Origin: Phallusia mammillata
Taxonomy: Eukaryota; Chordata; Ascidiacea; Phlebobranchia; Ascidiidae
Reading direction: 5' to 3'
Length of the DNA stretch: 64,000 nt
Assembly: GCA_003260075.1 (NCBI GenBank)
Contig: QLIY01000119.1
Coordinates: forward strand, 109,547-173,546
Positions 49,901 through 59,611 of this stretch are shown here, piece by piece (the stretch's first letter is position 1; every line of letters starts with the position of its first letter). Made by a program: the position numbers and the translations under genes. The notes below the pieces were generated by a model that worked only from the letters and a program-made list of their open reading frames with translations, did no database searches and had not been told where the DNA came from.

Positions 49901-52900
49901 GAATTGGCACCAATATATTTATCACAACTCTCCAATTTTTTTTTTATTTTGTATATTTTTAACTTCAACATTTGAAAAAAAGTGTGTATTTTTATCCAAC
50001 ATGCATTTGCATTAGTACCCCCCCCCCCATGTTAAAGTAGGGGTATGCAACATTTTAACTGGTTTCAGGTTTTGCCACATATTTTATTGATGCCTAAACC
50101 AACCACATCTGTTTCAAACTCAATTATTTGCAACAAACAAGCAAAATTAAAATTATTTGTAAATTTTCATACCAATGATGTTTGTATCCAACAAAACATA
50201 TCCCACTCATAGAGTCCCCATCAATTTCTGATACAGCTAAACAGATCAACATCAAAATAAATGGGACTGACCACGATATGAGATGAAACTTGCGTTCCTG
50301 TGCACAAAAACAACAAAATACCACTTAAACAATCTGTTGAGTTGAAGTTAGGATGCAAAATATTTGAAATAGAGTTTATTTACCAATTTAAAGCATGTTT
50401 AGTGGGGTAACCATAACCATTGTGGCTATTGGGGTCAACGGTCAGGTCAAATGAAACAAATGACACATCTACATGACTATGTCTACCTATTTAAGTTTCA
50501 TGTAATATTTCAACCACTACAATGTAGGAATAAATGGATGAATGATTTTGAGAGCATTACTTTTCTAAGAGATAATATATCTAGTGTAATTTACTTACTA
50601 TCTTAGTTGGGCATAAAGCATTTTCAAAACATTTCGCCTAAACAAAAAATTTGCCGAGCATTTAATACAATTAACTAGAATATGCGGTTAGACAGAGCTA
50701 TTTCTTGACAAATAATGGTCCTGGGATTCACAATCCTTATGCATGTAACTGGAACATTTAACTAACTGGTATGCAATTATCCGTATTTTCCTGTGCTAAA
50801 CTTTTTCGGGTTCTGGCTAAACCATGGTTGCCAACTATTAAACTTACATAGCCATTTTTAAAACAAAATCATACAAATATAGGTATCGTCAAGCCAGTAA
50901 TGGTCTACCGAATGTTCCATAATTCCAGCAATCTTGATCATAATATAAATTTCTAACTAGAAAGGTGGCTTAGCACATTTTGTTGTTGCATTTACACTAT
51001 AACCTATTTTAAAACATTAATATATTTCCTATGCTTATTTTGTATTGGGTCCCATATTAGCCATCGTCTTTTATAACTTTAGTCGTTTCTGCAGGCAAAA
51101 ACTCATGGGTCCCCACACATGCAAAGTTGAAAATAATGCAATTCAAGAGATAACCATGAGAAAGTCGGGTGTTGTAAGGTAAAACACAGTGATCGGCACT
51201 GGGCTTAAATAATAATACTATGTAGAATACAAACTATAAAATTAGATTCACCCCAGATATTGTTTGAAGTATGTCCTATTTAACGTTTTAAAAAACTGAC
51301 CCATTTTAGGGGGCTAGTAGGGCAACTAATTGGGTTCGACACACAAACTAAAAAATATATAAAAACCACAATGACTCAATCAATAGTACTGCAAAATTTC
51401 AGCCCAATCCGCCAATGTTTAAAATTTCGACCACTAGAGGTGTTTTGAGCAACAACCGTTAATGTTTCTGACGTCATAGGGCTGTTAACAAGCCCCTAAC
51501 TGCCATGGCGCAAAAACGACCACCAAGCAACCCACCAACGAGCAACATACAACTGGTTGCCCTTGTAACACTATTGCTCCAAAGAAATCTTTCGTTTGTG
51601 GTGCCCAGTAACATACAAATACGTTTTACACTTTAGGGGCTTGTGGGGTAAATGTTAGGACTACAGGGTTGAACACAACAATCGACACCTATAAATGGCA
51701 TACTATACAAGAAATCCAAATTTCAGCCAATTCTGACACTGTTTAAAACTCACCCATATTAGGGGGCGAATACTGGGGTTATCAACAAAAACAAAGTGGG
51801 ATGCACATCTACATAACTATATCTACCATCTGTGTAAATTTCAGCCAAATCCATCAAACATTTGATAGAAAAACGAGTCGGACAAACTTTGGGAAGAAAA
51901 AAAGGAAGAAAAAAGAAATAAAAAAAAACAATTTGAGTAAAATCAATATGTGTCCCCTTCAGGGAAGGAACCCATAATAACTATAGTCATCACAGTTACA
52001 TTGTGCTAAGTTGCTGATATTAAGCAGAAATACCTTATCTTTAAGTGGATCTTTGTGGTTCCCTTCTTTGAGAGACTGGAACAATAGATACCAAGAGTAG
52101 GATAGGATATCGAACCATGTTATTCCCGCCATAAGGAAATAATACACCAGCACAAATATGATCACACATGAGGGGGATTCCCCAGTACCTCTGTAATAAA
52201 AGTAATTGGATTAGTTAAAATTAGTACTGAAACTAAACTGGTCAACTATTCACAGATAAAAGAAGCTATGCTATATTTTTGTATGTAATATGCATATGTG
52301 CTAACGATATTAGCAAATCATGGGTTCTGGAAAAAGGTTTACAAGAAGTAAACATTAACTTTTTTCTAAATTTTTACCTCTTTTGTACACAGTGCACAAT
52401 TTTGAATATATATTGGAGAAAAAAATATAATCAAGTCTTTTTTTTGTAAAACATCTCACTGCTTTAACATTCATTCACTAGAAACTATTCAAAGGCAAAT
52501 GTCAAAACATCGATTTACGCAAAATTATTGGCATGAATTTTATTTTCCTATATATATTTCCATATAATTAAACTGGTTCAAATTTTCCATAAAAGTGACA
52601 TTTTTGCTTAAACATAATAATAAATCACTGATGATGACAGCTAAAGCTTGATAATAAAGCACATAAACTTTTGAGTATTACACAATATCATATATATACA
52701 GCATAAATTGGACCCATTATTTCAGATGGCCATAAAATCACTTTTTTAAAATGTCAATGCTGGCATTAAACAAATAAACAAAAGAATTCGAAAACCCAGA
52801 AAACCGCAGTCTGTGTTTAATGGTCCGTGTCTCAAACCGGCAGGCAAAGTTGATTAAACAGAAAGGGTCAAGCTAAGGTTTGCAGCAAAAACATTGCAGA

Positions 52901-55900
52901 TTTTTTTCTTGAAATGAAACAAAGACACTTTTTACTGATTGTTGAAAGATAGCACTTTCAGCTTAGCATGAGCTACAACGCTAACCACTGAACCATCACA
53001 GTCAAACCTCGCTTGTGCACAGTCAAAACAAAACTGCCCACACAAGAAGATGTGGTGTTGCAACATGGATAGCAGACAAACCGCATTTGTTCATTCATGA
53101 CTTTTTAGTCTTAGCCACATATTTTTTTGGGTATGCCAAAAAGAATCTTGTAACAAGGGCATGGGTTGGTTTAGAAATACAATAATACTGTTTAAAATAC
53201 TTTTAAAATTAATACAATTTAAGAAATAAAATTAAGATTTTACAAAGAATAATAGTCAAAATTATCAATTTTTAACATGGACAGACAGTGTTCGAAAAGT
53301 ATAATAGTCCAAACAGTAATGTTTGGTTAGTTTTTTTATAACACACTGTTTTCGGGCAGTAATTTATCTAACTAATATTAAAACATTTAGCTTAGAGAAA
53401 TAGGCCTATCTCTTGGTATATGCGTTCAAACAAGGTTTAGGTGGTATGCAGGGGTAGAAAAAGTCATCAGGCGGTACACAATCTGTATAAGGTTGAGACT
53501 GTGTTCACTTTACAGCTTAAAAATGGGGGGGGGGAGCGTTCAAACAAGGTTTAGGTCGTATGCAGGGGTAGAATAAGTCATCAGGCAGTACACAATCTGT
53601 ATAAGGTTGAGACTGTGTTCACTTTCTTAGAAATAAAATGTCTGTTTGCCACTAAAATGATCCAAACAATAAAATTTGATAAAAGATTTAGTCCTTACAC
53701 TGGTTCGCCGAGTCTCATGGTTCCATCTCGACGACAGACAATCTCATCGCGAGCATCGTCAAAAAATTGGGGGGGGGGGGGTCTGTTTGCCACTAAAAAG
53801 GTTCAAACAATAAAATTTGATAAAAGATTTAGTCCTTACACTGGTTCGCCTAGTCTCATGGTACCATCTCGACGACAGACAATCTCATCGCGAGCATCGT
53901 CAAAAAATTGGGCAAGCCATCCGATACTTCCCAGGAAAAAGCAGAGGTTGATGTAAAAAATGATCCTTGCTGGATATTTGCTTGAATTCTTCCAGTCAAT
54001 GAAAAAGGAAAGCTAAAACAAAAAAATCACATGAGTGTAACATTATTCGAAAAAATCAAGGTTTCTCAGCGTCTAAAACCACAAAATTGTTTTAGCTTAA
54101 CCGGCTGGTCCAAACTGCATCAAGGGGGGGGGGCATCACATGAAATGTAACATGTACCACATTTCGAAAAAATCAAGGTTTCTCAGCATCTAAAACCACA
54201 AAATTGTTTTTAACTTAACCAGCTGGTCCAAACTACACCAAACAAGTTGCTGTTGTTTTATTCCTTTTGATTTAAAAATGAGATAAGTACGAACAGGAAC
54301 GGATCATAATCATTTCATAGAAAAACAGTCTTTGGGAGAAAGTAGTTATTTATTTCAATTAACCAAGTTGTTTAGGAGAAAATATTAACAATGTTTTAAA
54401 AATGTGTAGGCCATACTATAATGTATGATGAGATAGGAATAACACCATGGATGCAAGCCAAAAATAATGACCTTTTTAAAGATCAGGACGATTAAAATTT
54501 TTAAGATGTGTCATATATATATGTCATTTGGTCTAATAAGCTTGTTTTGTTGCAAAAGCTTGCCAGTTAAATTACGTTTGAAACAAATACAGGATTTCAT
54601 TAAAACATGGCACAATAAGAATCAAAAGTGAAAATAAAACAATCGTTTATTCTTGTTATTAATGGCATAGAATGCCAGTGCAGCTGGTCACCAAGGAACT
54701 AGTGTTGTTAAATTGTTTCAAGTCACAGAGTTAGTAAAGTGGCAGAGCAGATAAAGTGGCCCTGGTGTCATGTTACAAAAATCAGGTCAGCACTCTTAGC
54801 AGGAAACCAGAGGGAAATCATTCCTCCCTAAGCAAAAACCTTTTTGCAGTGGACAATAATATATTGACAGAAAAACCACTGCTATTTTCACACACAACTA
54901 AAAGAACTCTCACTATTTTGAACCAACTTAATGTTAAATGCTTAGGATGGTTTTAAATATTACTAATAAAGCAACATTATGCAACACCCAAAAAAATTAA
55001 TAAAAAAGGCCCAATTAATGGTCATAATTCGCTTATTTTGTAATATTGCCCAGAAATTAGCCTTTAGGTGGCTGTCTTCAACTGCAAGTGATTTTGAAAT
55101 GCTTTGGTACTAAGCCTTGGTTAAAAAGTGGAATAAGTGTGTTGAAATAAAATATGGGTGAATTTTAACTGGGATGTTACTTATAATCTAAAAAAAGGTT
55201 GAGAAATGCCTGCTGAACATTTGTGCATTTCGTTTTTTATTTGTGCAAGGCACAGGTTACAAAAACCTACATGCTTAGTGTAAAGACATCAATAACCATA
55301 CCCAAAGGAATAACAGCCAACATATTTGGCCTAGGAAAACCTTCATTTGCAGGATCAGTTACAAATTTGAAAAAGTGTTCTTTAAAGTCACATTTGTTTA
55401 TTCATTTTTGAACCAGTTATTAGGACTCTGCCTTAAATGCATCTCTAAAAAAAAAATTGATCAAGGTAAAAAGTAATTTGAACATTTAACAGGTTAAGAC
55501 ATAAATATGTAAAGATTGTTTTTAACAACAACCATATGCATTCAACCCAGAAAAGTTCACCAAAAAAAAGTGTTGAGCACCAGGAAAACGCAGCATTTAT
55601 GCCCTTGGGCAAAATACATGTGAGATGAAGATCCTCAGTAACTCCATTTCACCGCTGACAGACAAAACTTAATTTCCCTCTGCGCTGTCATCAATCTTGA
55701 TAACACGCCTGACTGAGCATGACACAAAGAGGGCATATGTGCCAAGAATTTCAACCACAATAGCTGATATGTCGCAAAGGAACTTTGGGGGCAAAATATG
55801 TTTTCTTGATGTGGGTGATATTAAATTCTAGAAATGTAACTGTTACAAATCTTACATTTAGAGTTCTAGGCCTTATCATATGTTATTGTATTGATACAGT

Positions 55901-56134
55901 TATCATATGTTATTGTATTGATTATAGTGTCAGTTGGAATTTAGTGACAAACTATCATTATAACAATTGTTCCACATGCAAAAGAACGTCTTAACTTGTA
56001 AGATTGGGATTGTATGTACAAAGTATGTATCTATCAATCTTCCAACGCTCAAAAATTCGGTTTTGTGGGGTCGTCATAAAATAAGCCATAAAAAAACCCA
56101 TCAAAGACATGGTCTTTGATATTTCATACATGAA

Positions 56135-56228
<94 letters not shown>

Positions 56229-58377
56229 CTATTTTTACATGATAGCTGTACTTACTAAGACTTACCATAGCAAAGAAGGTGCACAGGCAGGCAACAGATG
56301 CCCAGCCTGCTATAAATGCGTGAATTTCATCATGTTGTGTCTGGTTAAAGAGTGGATTCATACACTGCAGCCCACAACCCTCTACTCCATCATAGTATGA
56401 AGCCTTGTTGGTGGTCGCAATCAATGGTAGCTCACAATCAGATTTGTTAAACTGCAGTCTGTTGATCTGAAATTGCAACGAAATGAATTTTGTGGATAAA
56501 CAGTAATCTTTTAAGATAGAGACAGGCAAACATTGCACTCTGGCCTGGTGCTAGTACTTGCATACAGCAATATGTATTTACAATCAAAATTGGGCATTAA
56601 CATAGGAAACGTTGTCAACTACTTTCACCATAACATTCAACCCTCATTTCATTACCAAAAAAGCATTAGTGCCATAATAATCATCAAGTTATGCCAAATA
56701 CTTGTTGTTTAGCCTTTTTTACAAAAGCTAGAGAAGTAAAACAATGCTTCAACCATCCAGAGCACAAAATACTTTAATGGATCCTGATTTGGACCATCTT
56801 TTTTGAATAAAAAACAACAACAGTGTAGCAGTATAGCAATAGAACAACTAATACAGATTGACTGCATTTTTTTCATAATCCCCCTGGTCAATACATTAAA
56901 TTGAGTAATAAGCTTAAAAACATAAATCAGTCAATGACACAACCAAGAAAACTGTCCTTTTTATGGGGGGGGGGAGTTACAGCAATATGTATCTACAATC
57001 ATTTCTGGGCATACACAACACATGAGGGTGTCATTAACAACTTTCACCAAGAGATTGAACCGCATCATTGCAAAACATCTCTGTCTTTTACTGTGTCAGT
57101 GGCATAATAATCATCAAGTTGTGCCAAATACTTGTTATTTAACCTTTTCTTTACAAAAGCTACGAAAACAAGACATTGCCTAGATTTAACCATCCAGAGC
57201 ACCAAGGTTGGGACCAATTTATCAAAAAAACAGTGTAGCAATAGAACAACTAATACAGATTGACCGCATTTTTTCTTAATGCCACAAAAGTCAAAGGATC
57301 CCCCCAGTCAATACATTAAATTGAGTAATAAGCTTGAAAACATAAATCAGTCAATGACACAACCAAGAAAACTGTCCTTTTTATCTTTTAGTATATATAT
57401 ACTTTTTTGTCAAAAAGAATTTTTCTCAAAAACACAAGACCTAATTAACATACCTGACAGCCATCATCAAAAACATCATTGTTGTCACATTCAAGAAATT
57501 CTGGCCATCCATGTTCAAGTTCAACTATGCGACAGGGACTACGGGTCTCCAAGCATAAAGATCTAAAACAAAAGCGACAAATATGTCATGTTTGTAAATA
57601 AAATTTAGACCTTCAACAAAAATCCACAGGCTTTCGGGAAAACTAATTTTGAGTTTAGTTTGCTCCGTAGAAAAATTGAACAACATAAAAGCATATGACA
57701 AGGTATTTCTTCAATGAAGTAAGAATGAAACCATGGAACCTTACTACAATGCAGCAGGTTTATGTATACAATAGTTTATATATGTATACCTGTCAGGCAA
57801 AGTAATCTTGTTGTTTTCACATGTTGGATAGTAGACTGAACACAAGAGAGGCTGAATTACATCCCAACATCTTGGGACAGCTCTTAAGCCTGTTGACAAA
57901 AAAACAAGAGTTAATACAAGATGGCATGTCTTAACTAAGAAAGGTTGAGTCACAGAAGTCAACTACAGTAATGATTGTATACATTTGAGAAGGAATTAAG
58001 TAAGAAACTTAACAACTCAAATAAGTTAAGTTTTCAGAATAACTCAAAGCATAGTTCCGGCTGCGGAGTAAAAAATGAAACAAACAAACAGCAGGTATAA
58101 AATGAGATTGTGGTTTCTTAAACTGGCATTTTTGAACAGGTATAAAAACATGTTTTAAGGAAAACATACCTGACCAAAGAAGTAATCTATCCTGGGCCTC
58201 AACCAACGTACTGGCATCACCAGCAAGTTCAAACGAAGTTGCTGTATTAGGAATAGTAGTTCCAAAGCAAGATGCGGAACTGTTCAAGCTCTCACATGGT
58301 AAGGATGCTAGCTTTTCACATTTTGCCAATCCAAGAGTGGTAGAAGAGATGTTAGTAATCCCAGATGGGGTGGTCAT
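40517..58377 (-). CDS. SMO: Smoothened, Hedgehog-pathway seven-TM transducer
   Basis: This class F receptor of cilia and plasma membrane is restrained by Patched and activates Gli factors. Sixteen exons fit: 58170-58377, 57790-57889, 57454-57562, 56266-56466, 53840-54012, 52034-52190, 50173-50297, 49117-49280, 46716-46824, 45824-46012, 45296-45400 or 44745-44849, 43601-43718, 42577-42768, 42043-42111, 41417-41546 and about 40517-41336. Exons 1-3 encode the cysteine-rich domain ([20 protein letters not shown]). Exons 4-10 each bring about one membrane helix ([33 protein letters not shown]). Exon 11 has the conserved [10 protein letters not shown] after TM7, and exon 13 has [15 protein letters not shown], as in vertebrate Smoothened. 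The last exon is repetitive. No signal peptide follows the chosen ATG and an in-frame stop lies just upstream, so a 5' exon may be missing. Exons 5, 8, 9, 10, 11 and 12 have full or partial extra copies beside G/C runs. Confidence 0.95.
40600..40870 (-). repeat. Degenerate 48-bp coding tandem repeat in SMO tail
   Basis: About five to six units of 48 bases encode a 16-residue repeat of the form G-[AV]-T-N-[AV]-Y-x-[DE]-x-V-S-G-A-x-[RP]-A near the C terminus of Smoothened. It ends at a 53-base G run at about 40877-40929, where more units may be missing. The downstream frame closes with SLNSMEL and a TAG stop at 40517. Confidence 0.7.
41701..41917. mobile_element. hAT-like MITE, 217 bp
   Basis: The termini are CAGTGGTTCTCAAACT and, inverted, CAGTATTTCTCAAACT. 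The flanks GTCTGTAG and GTCTATAG match at 7 of 8 (41693-41700 and 41918-41925). Subterminal GGGAGCCGCA repeats face one another. It lies in a Smoothened intron. Confidence 0.88.
42243..42536. mobile_element. hAT-like MITE with a second insertion
   Basis: It starts CAGTGGTTCTTCAC and ends AAAAACACTG. Flanking GCATAAAC and GCTTAAAC match at 7 of 8, allowing a one-base shift. At 42412 the 5' end of another hAT-like element (TAGGGATGTGCCAAAAC) begins and is cut by the G run at 42451. The region after the G run repeats the outer element without that insertion. Confidence 0.75.
43833..44085. mobile_element. Two hAT-like 5' fragments
   Basis: CAGTGATTCTCAAAC at about 43833 and CAGTGGTTCTCAATTGG at about 43998 are typical hAT-like left ends. 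Neither has a matching right end before the G run at 44076. The second resembles the fragment at about 8515 (GTGGTCCATGATG). Both lie in a Smoothened intron. Confidence 0.5.
44745..45400 (-). repeat. Two copies of Smoothened exon 11
   Basis: The 105-base exons at 44745-44849 and 45296-45400 encode identical protein. They differ at about a dozen bases, all silent by my reading, and use different donors (GTGAGT and GTAAGA). The second copy sits in a block with a G run at each end (45058 and 45419). They could be divergent haplotypes or truly duplicated exons. Confidence 0.8.
45647..45811. mobile_element. hAT-like MITE beside the SMO exon 10 splice donor
   Basis: The termini are CAGTGATTCTTAACC and, inverted, CAGTGGTTCTCAACC. 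GTGTAGAC flanks both sides exactly (45639-45646 and 45812-45819). The exon 10 donor GTAAGT lies at 45823-45818 on the minus strand, so the element begins at intron base 13, and the target-site copy supplies donor bases +5 and +6. Confidence 0.92.
46154..46560. mobile_element. hAT-like element with tandem 5' end
   Basis: It starts CAGGGGTCAGGAACC and ends with inverted CAGGGGTCGGCAACC. The flanks TTTTATAC and TTCTATAC match at 7 of 8. The first 90 or so bases are repeated inside, from about 46243 (TAGGGGTCGGCAACC). It lies in the intron between Smoothened exons 9 and 10. A 5' fragment of the family lies at about 61696-61870. Confidence 0.85.
47290..47613. mobile_element. hAT-like element with GGTACTCGGTATCG motifs
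   Basis: It starts near TGATGGGATGAGTACC and ends GGTATCGTCCCATCCCTA. The ends are approximately inverted, and repeated GGTACTCGGTATCG and AAGGTATATACATG motifs lie inside. I could not settle the target-site duplication. A right-end fragment is found at about 45067-45150. Confidence 0.6.
47870..48159. mobile_element. Right part of a hAT-like element
   Basis: The end CACAGTTTGGGAACCACTG (48141-48159) is a hAT-like terminus followed by TTCTATAC, the same 8-bp site that follows the element ending at 46560. The left end is not visible, perhaps lost at the N near 47863. Confidence 0.55.
48309..49030 (-). repeat. Extra copies of SMO exon 9 and its intron
   Basis: Exon 9 (46716-46824) recurs complete at 48309-48417 and 5'-coding-half only at about 48514-48594, the two separated by a C run at 48503. 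The flanks of the third copy (48600-49020) match those of the first (46826-47255) almost exactly. This is most simply a locus assembled as two haplotype paths. Confidence 0.8.
49756..50125. repeat. Redundant copy around SMO exon 8
   Basis: After a C run at about 49756, the sequence from about 49245 repeats, including the first bases of exon 8 (49767-49803). After a second C run at about 50018, the block from about 49660 repeats and leads to exon 7. No extra functional exon is implied. Confidence 0.75.
51295..51985 (+). repeat. Second copy of the hairpin-ended repeat
   Basis: Motif order (TTAGGGGGCTAGTAGGG, ACCACTAGAGGTGTT, TGACGTCATAGGGCTGTTAAC, ACCATCTGTGTAAATTTCAG, an A-rich tract, TGTCCCCTTCAGGGAAGG) matches the copy at about 4400-4960. 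It extends that copy and gives a unit of roughly 690 bases. It lies in a Smoothened intron. Confidence 0.65.
52940..53030 (-). repeat. tRNA-derived fragment, possible SINE
   Basis: On the minus strand, GTGATGGTTCAGTGGTTAGCG followed by CTAAGCTGAAAG resembles the 5' half of a tRNA with an A box (TGGNNNAGTGG). No B box or 3' half follows, so I regard it as a relic. Confidence 0.3.
53525..53840 (-). repeat. Partial second copy of SMO exon 5
   Basis: The donor-side part of exon 5 (about 53698-53769) and its 3' intron recur before the true exon, with G runs at about 53525 and 53770. The exon copies differ at only a few positions. Confidence 0.75.
56136..56228. repeat. Long G homopolymer, about 93 bases
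   Basis: This is the longest G run in the window, in the intron just 3' of Smoothened exon 4 on the coding strand. It has no duplicated flank that I can see and may hide a sequence gap. Confidence 0.8.
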
Positions 58378-59611
58378 TGCAAAACACGGTTCCGTTTCTT
58401 GTTAATCCATAGTGGTTGTTGTATTAACTGTGTAAACAACTTTCACATGGTGCTGCCAATGCGAGACCAGGACTTCTATATATATATATATAATGCACAG
58501 AGATACACTCGTGCTACAAAATAACCTTAGTAAAAAGAAAATAAAGTTGTGTAAAAGTGCTTACAAAGTACCAGAGTGAAACTGGTCAACAATCGCTATT
58601 GCTCTTAAAGTAAAAAAGATATGATACTGAAATTTTGACACAATATTCTACGCTTTTAAAGCTTTTCAGTACACAAACTTTTGAAAAAAAATGTTCAGTT
58701 TTTAATACGCGTATATTAAACTTAATATTTATCGATATGAACGTCATAACGCCAGGGGTACTCTATGAAATGTCTTGCAGAGTTTTCTTCTACACACAAG
58801 CTTTAAAATAAGCCCAATCACAACAAAGTTTGAAAAAGACGCCGTAACAAATAAAAGTTCAAGAATCTTTGCTAAAGTGAAAAATCACTTGTGCGTTACC
58901 GTTTGTCAAATATCTTAAACGAAAAAACTGAGTTTACCATGATATTGTGCGCAACTTTATACATTTTGTAACACAAGTTAATCCACAATTCAATCGTTCT
59001 TGTCTCCACTTCATTTTTTGCAACGCTTCAGCGATTTTTTTATGTGTTGTTTGTGTGATGGACAAATGATTGAAATAAAAAATACGGAAGAGCCAAGTTA
59101 TTACCACATCGTGATTATTTTGGCAAAGCGCAATACTATAAACCTGGGGTTCTGCACTCCCTGTTTTTTTAATTAATTCAACAAGCAAGCGGGGGATTTA
59201 CATCCTAGGTTTAAATTTACCAGCGGTGTTTTTAGGTCTGTATTTGAAATAACCACCAAGTTACAAAAGTCGGATAGAATCAAAGCGAACTGCGGTTTTT
59301 ATTTTTAGTTGTCAACTATTTGATATTTAGGGCTTTTGAGTTCGCATATATTGAGGAATATATTTTGTTTGTTTTGTTTTTTAACGAAGCTTTGTCGCAA
59401 AAACCTGTTTTTATACATCTGCATGGGGATTATGATTAATCCCAAGTCCATTTCCTTTTGACAATTTCATTAAATAACGAAACAAAATTGGCACACACGT
59501 AAAAACAATTGTACAAAATCAGTTTATTTGTAGGCAGTAGGCACGAAATTATCTTCTGGACACCAGCTTTGAAAACGGCCACAGACATAAAAAAGGAAAA
59601 TTCCGAGACGA
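58378..59611. other. Stretch between FAM50 and Smoothened
   Basis: This holds the Smoothened upstream region and the FAM50 3' untranslated region. A short TA microsatellite lies at about 58480-58496. A minus-strand open frame at about 58934-59188 has no family resemblance. No exon encoding a signal peptide for Smoothened was found. Confidence 0.5.

Noticed and set aside
56101..56538. Polyproline protein on the minus strand
   Set aside because: It is Smoothened exon 4 read into the intron through the G run at 56136-56228, past a good splice donor at 56266.
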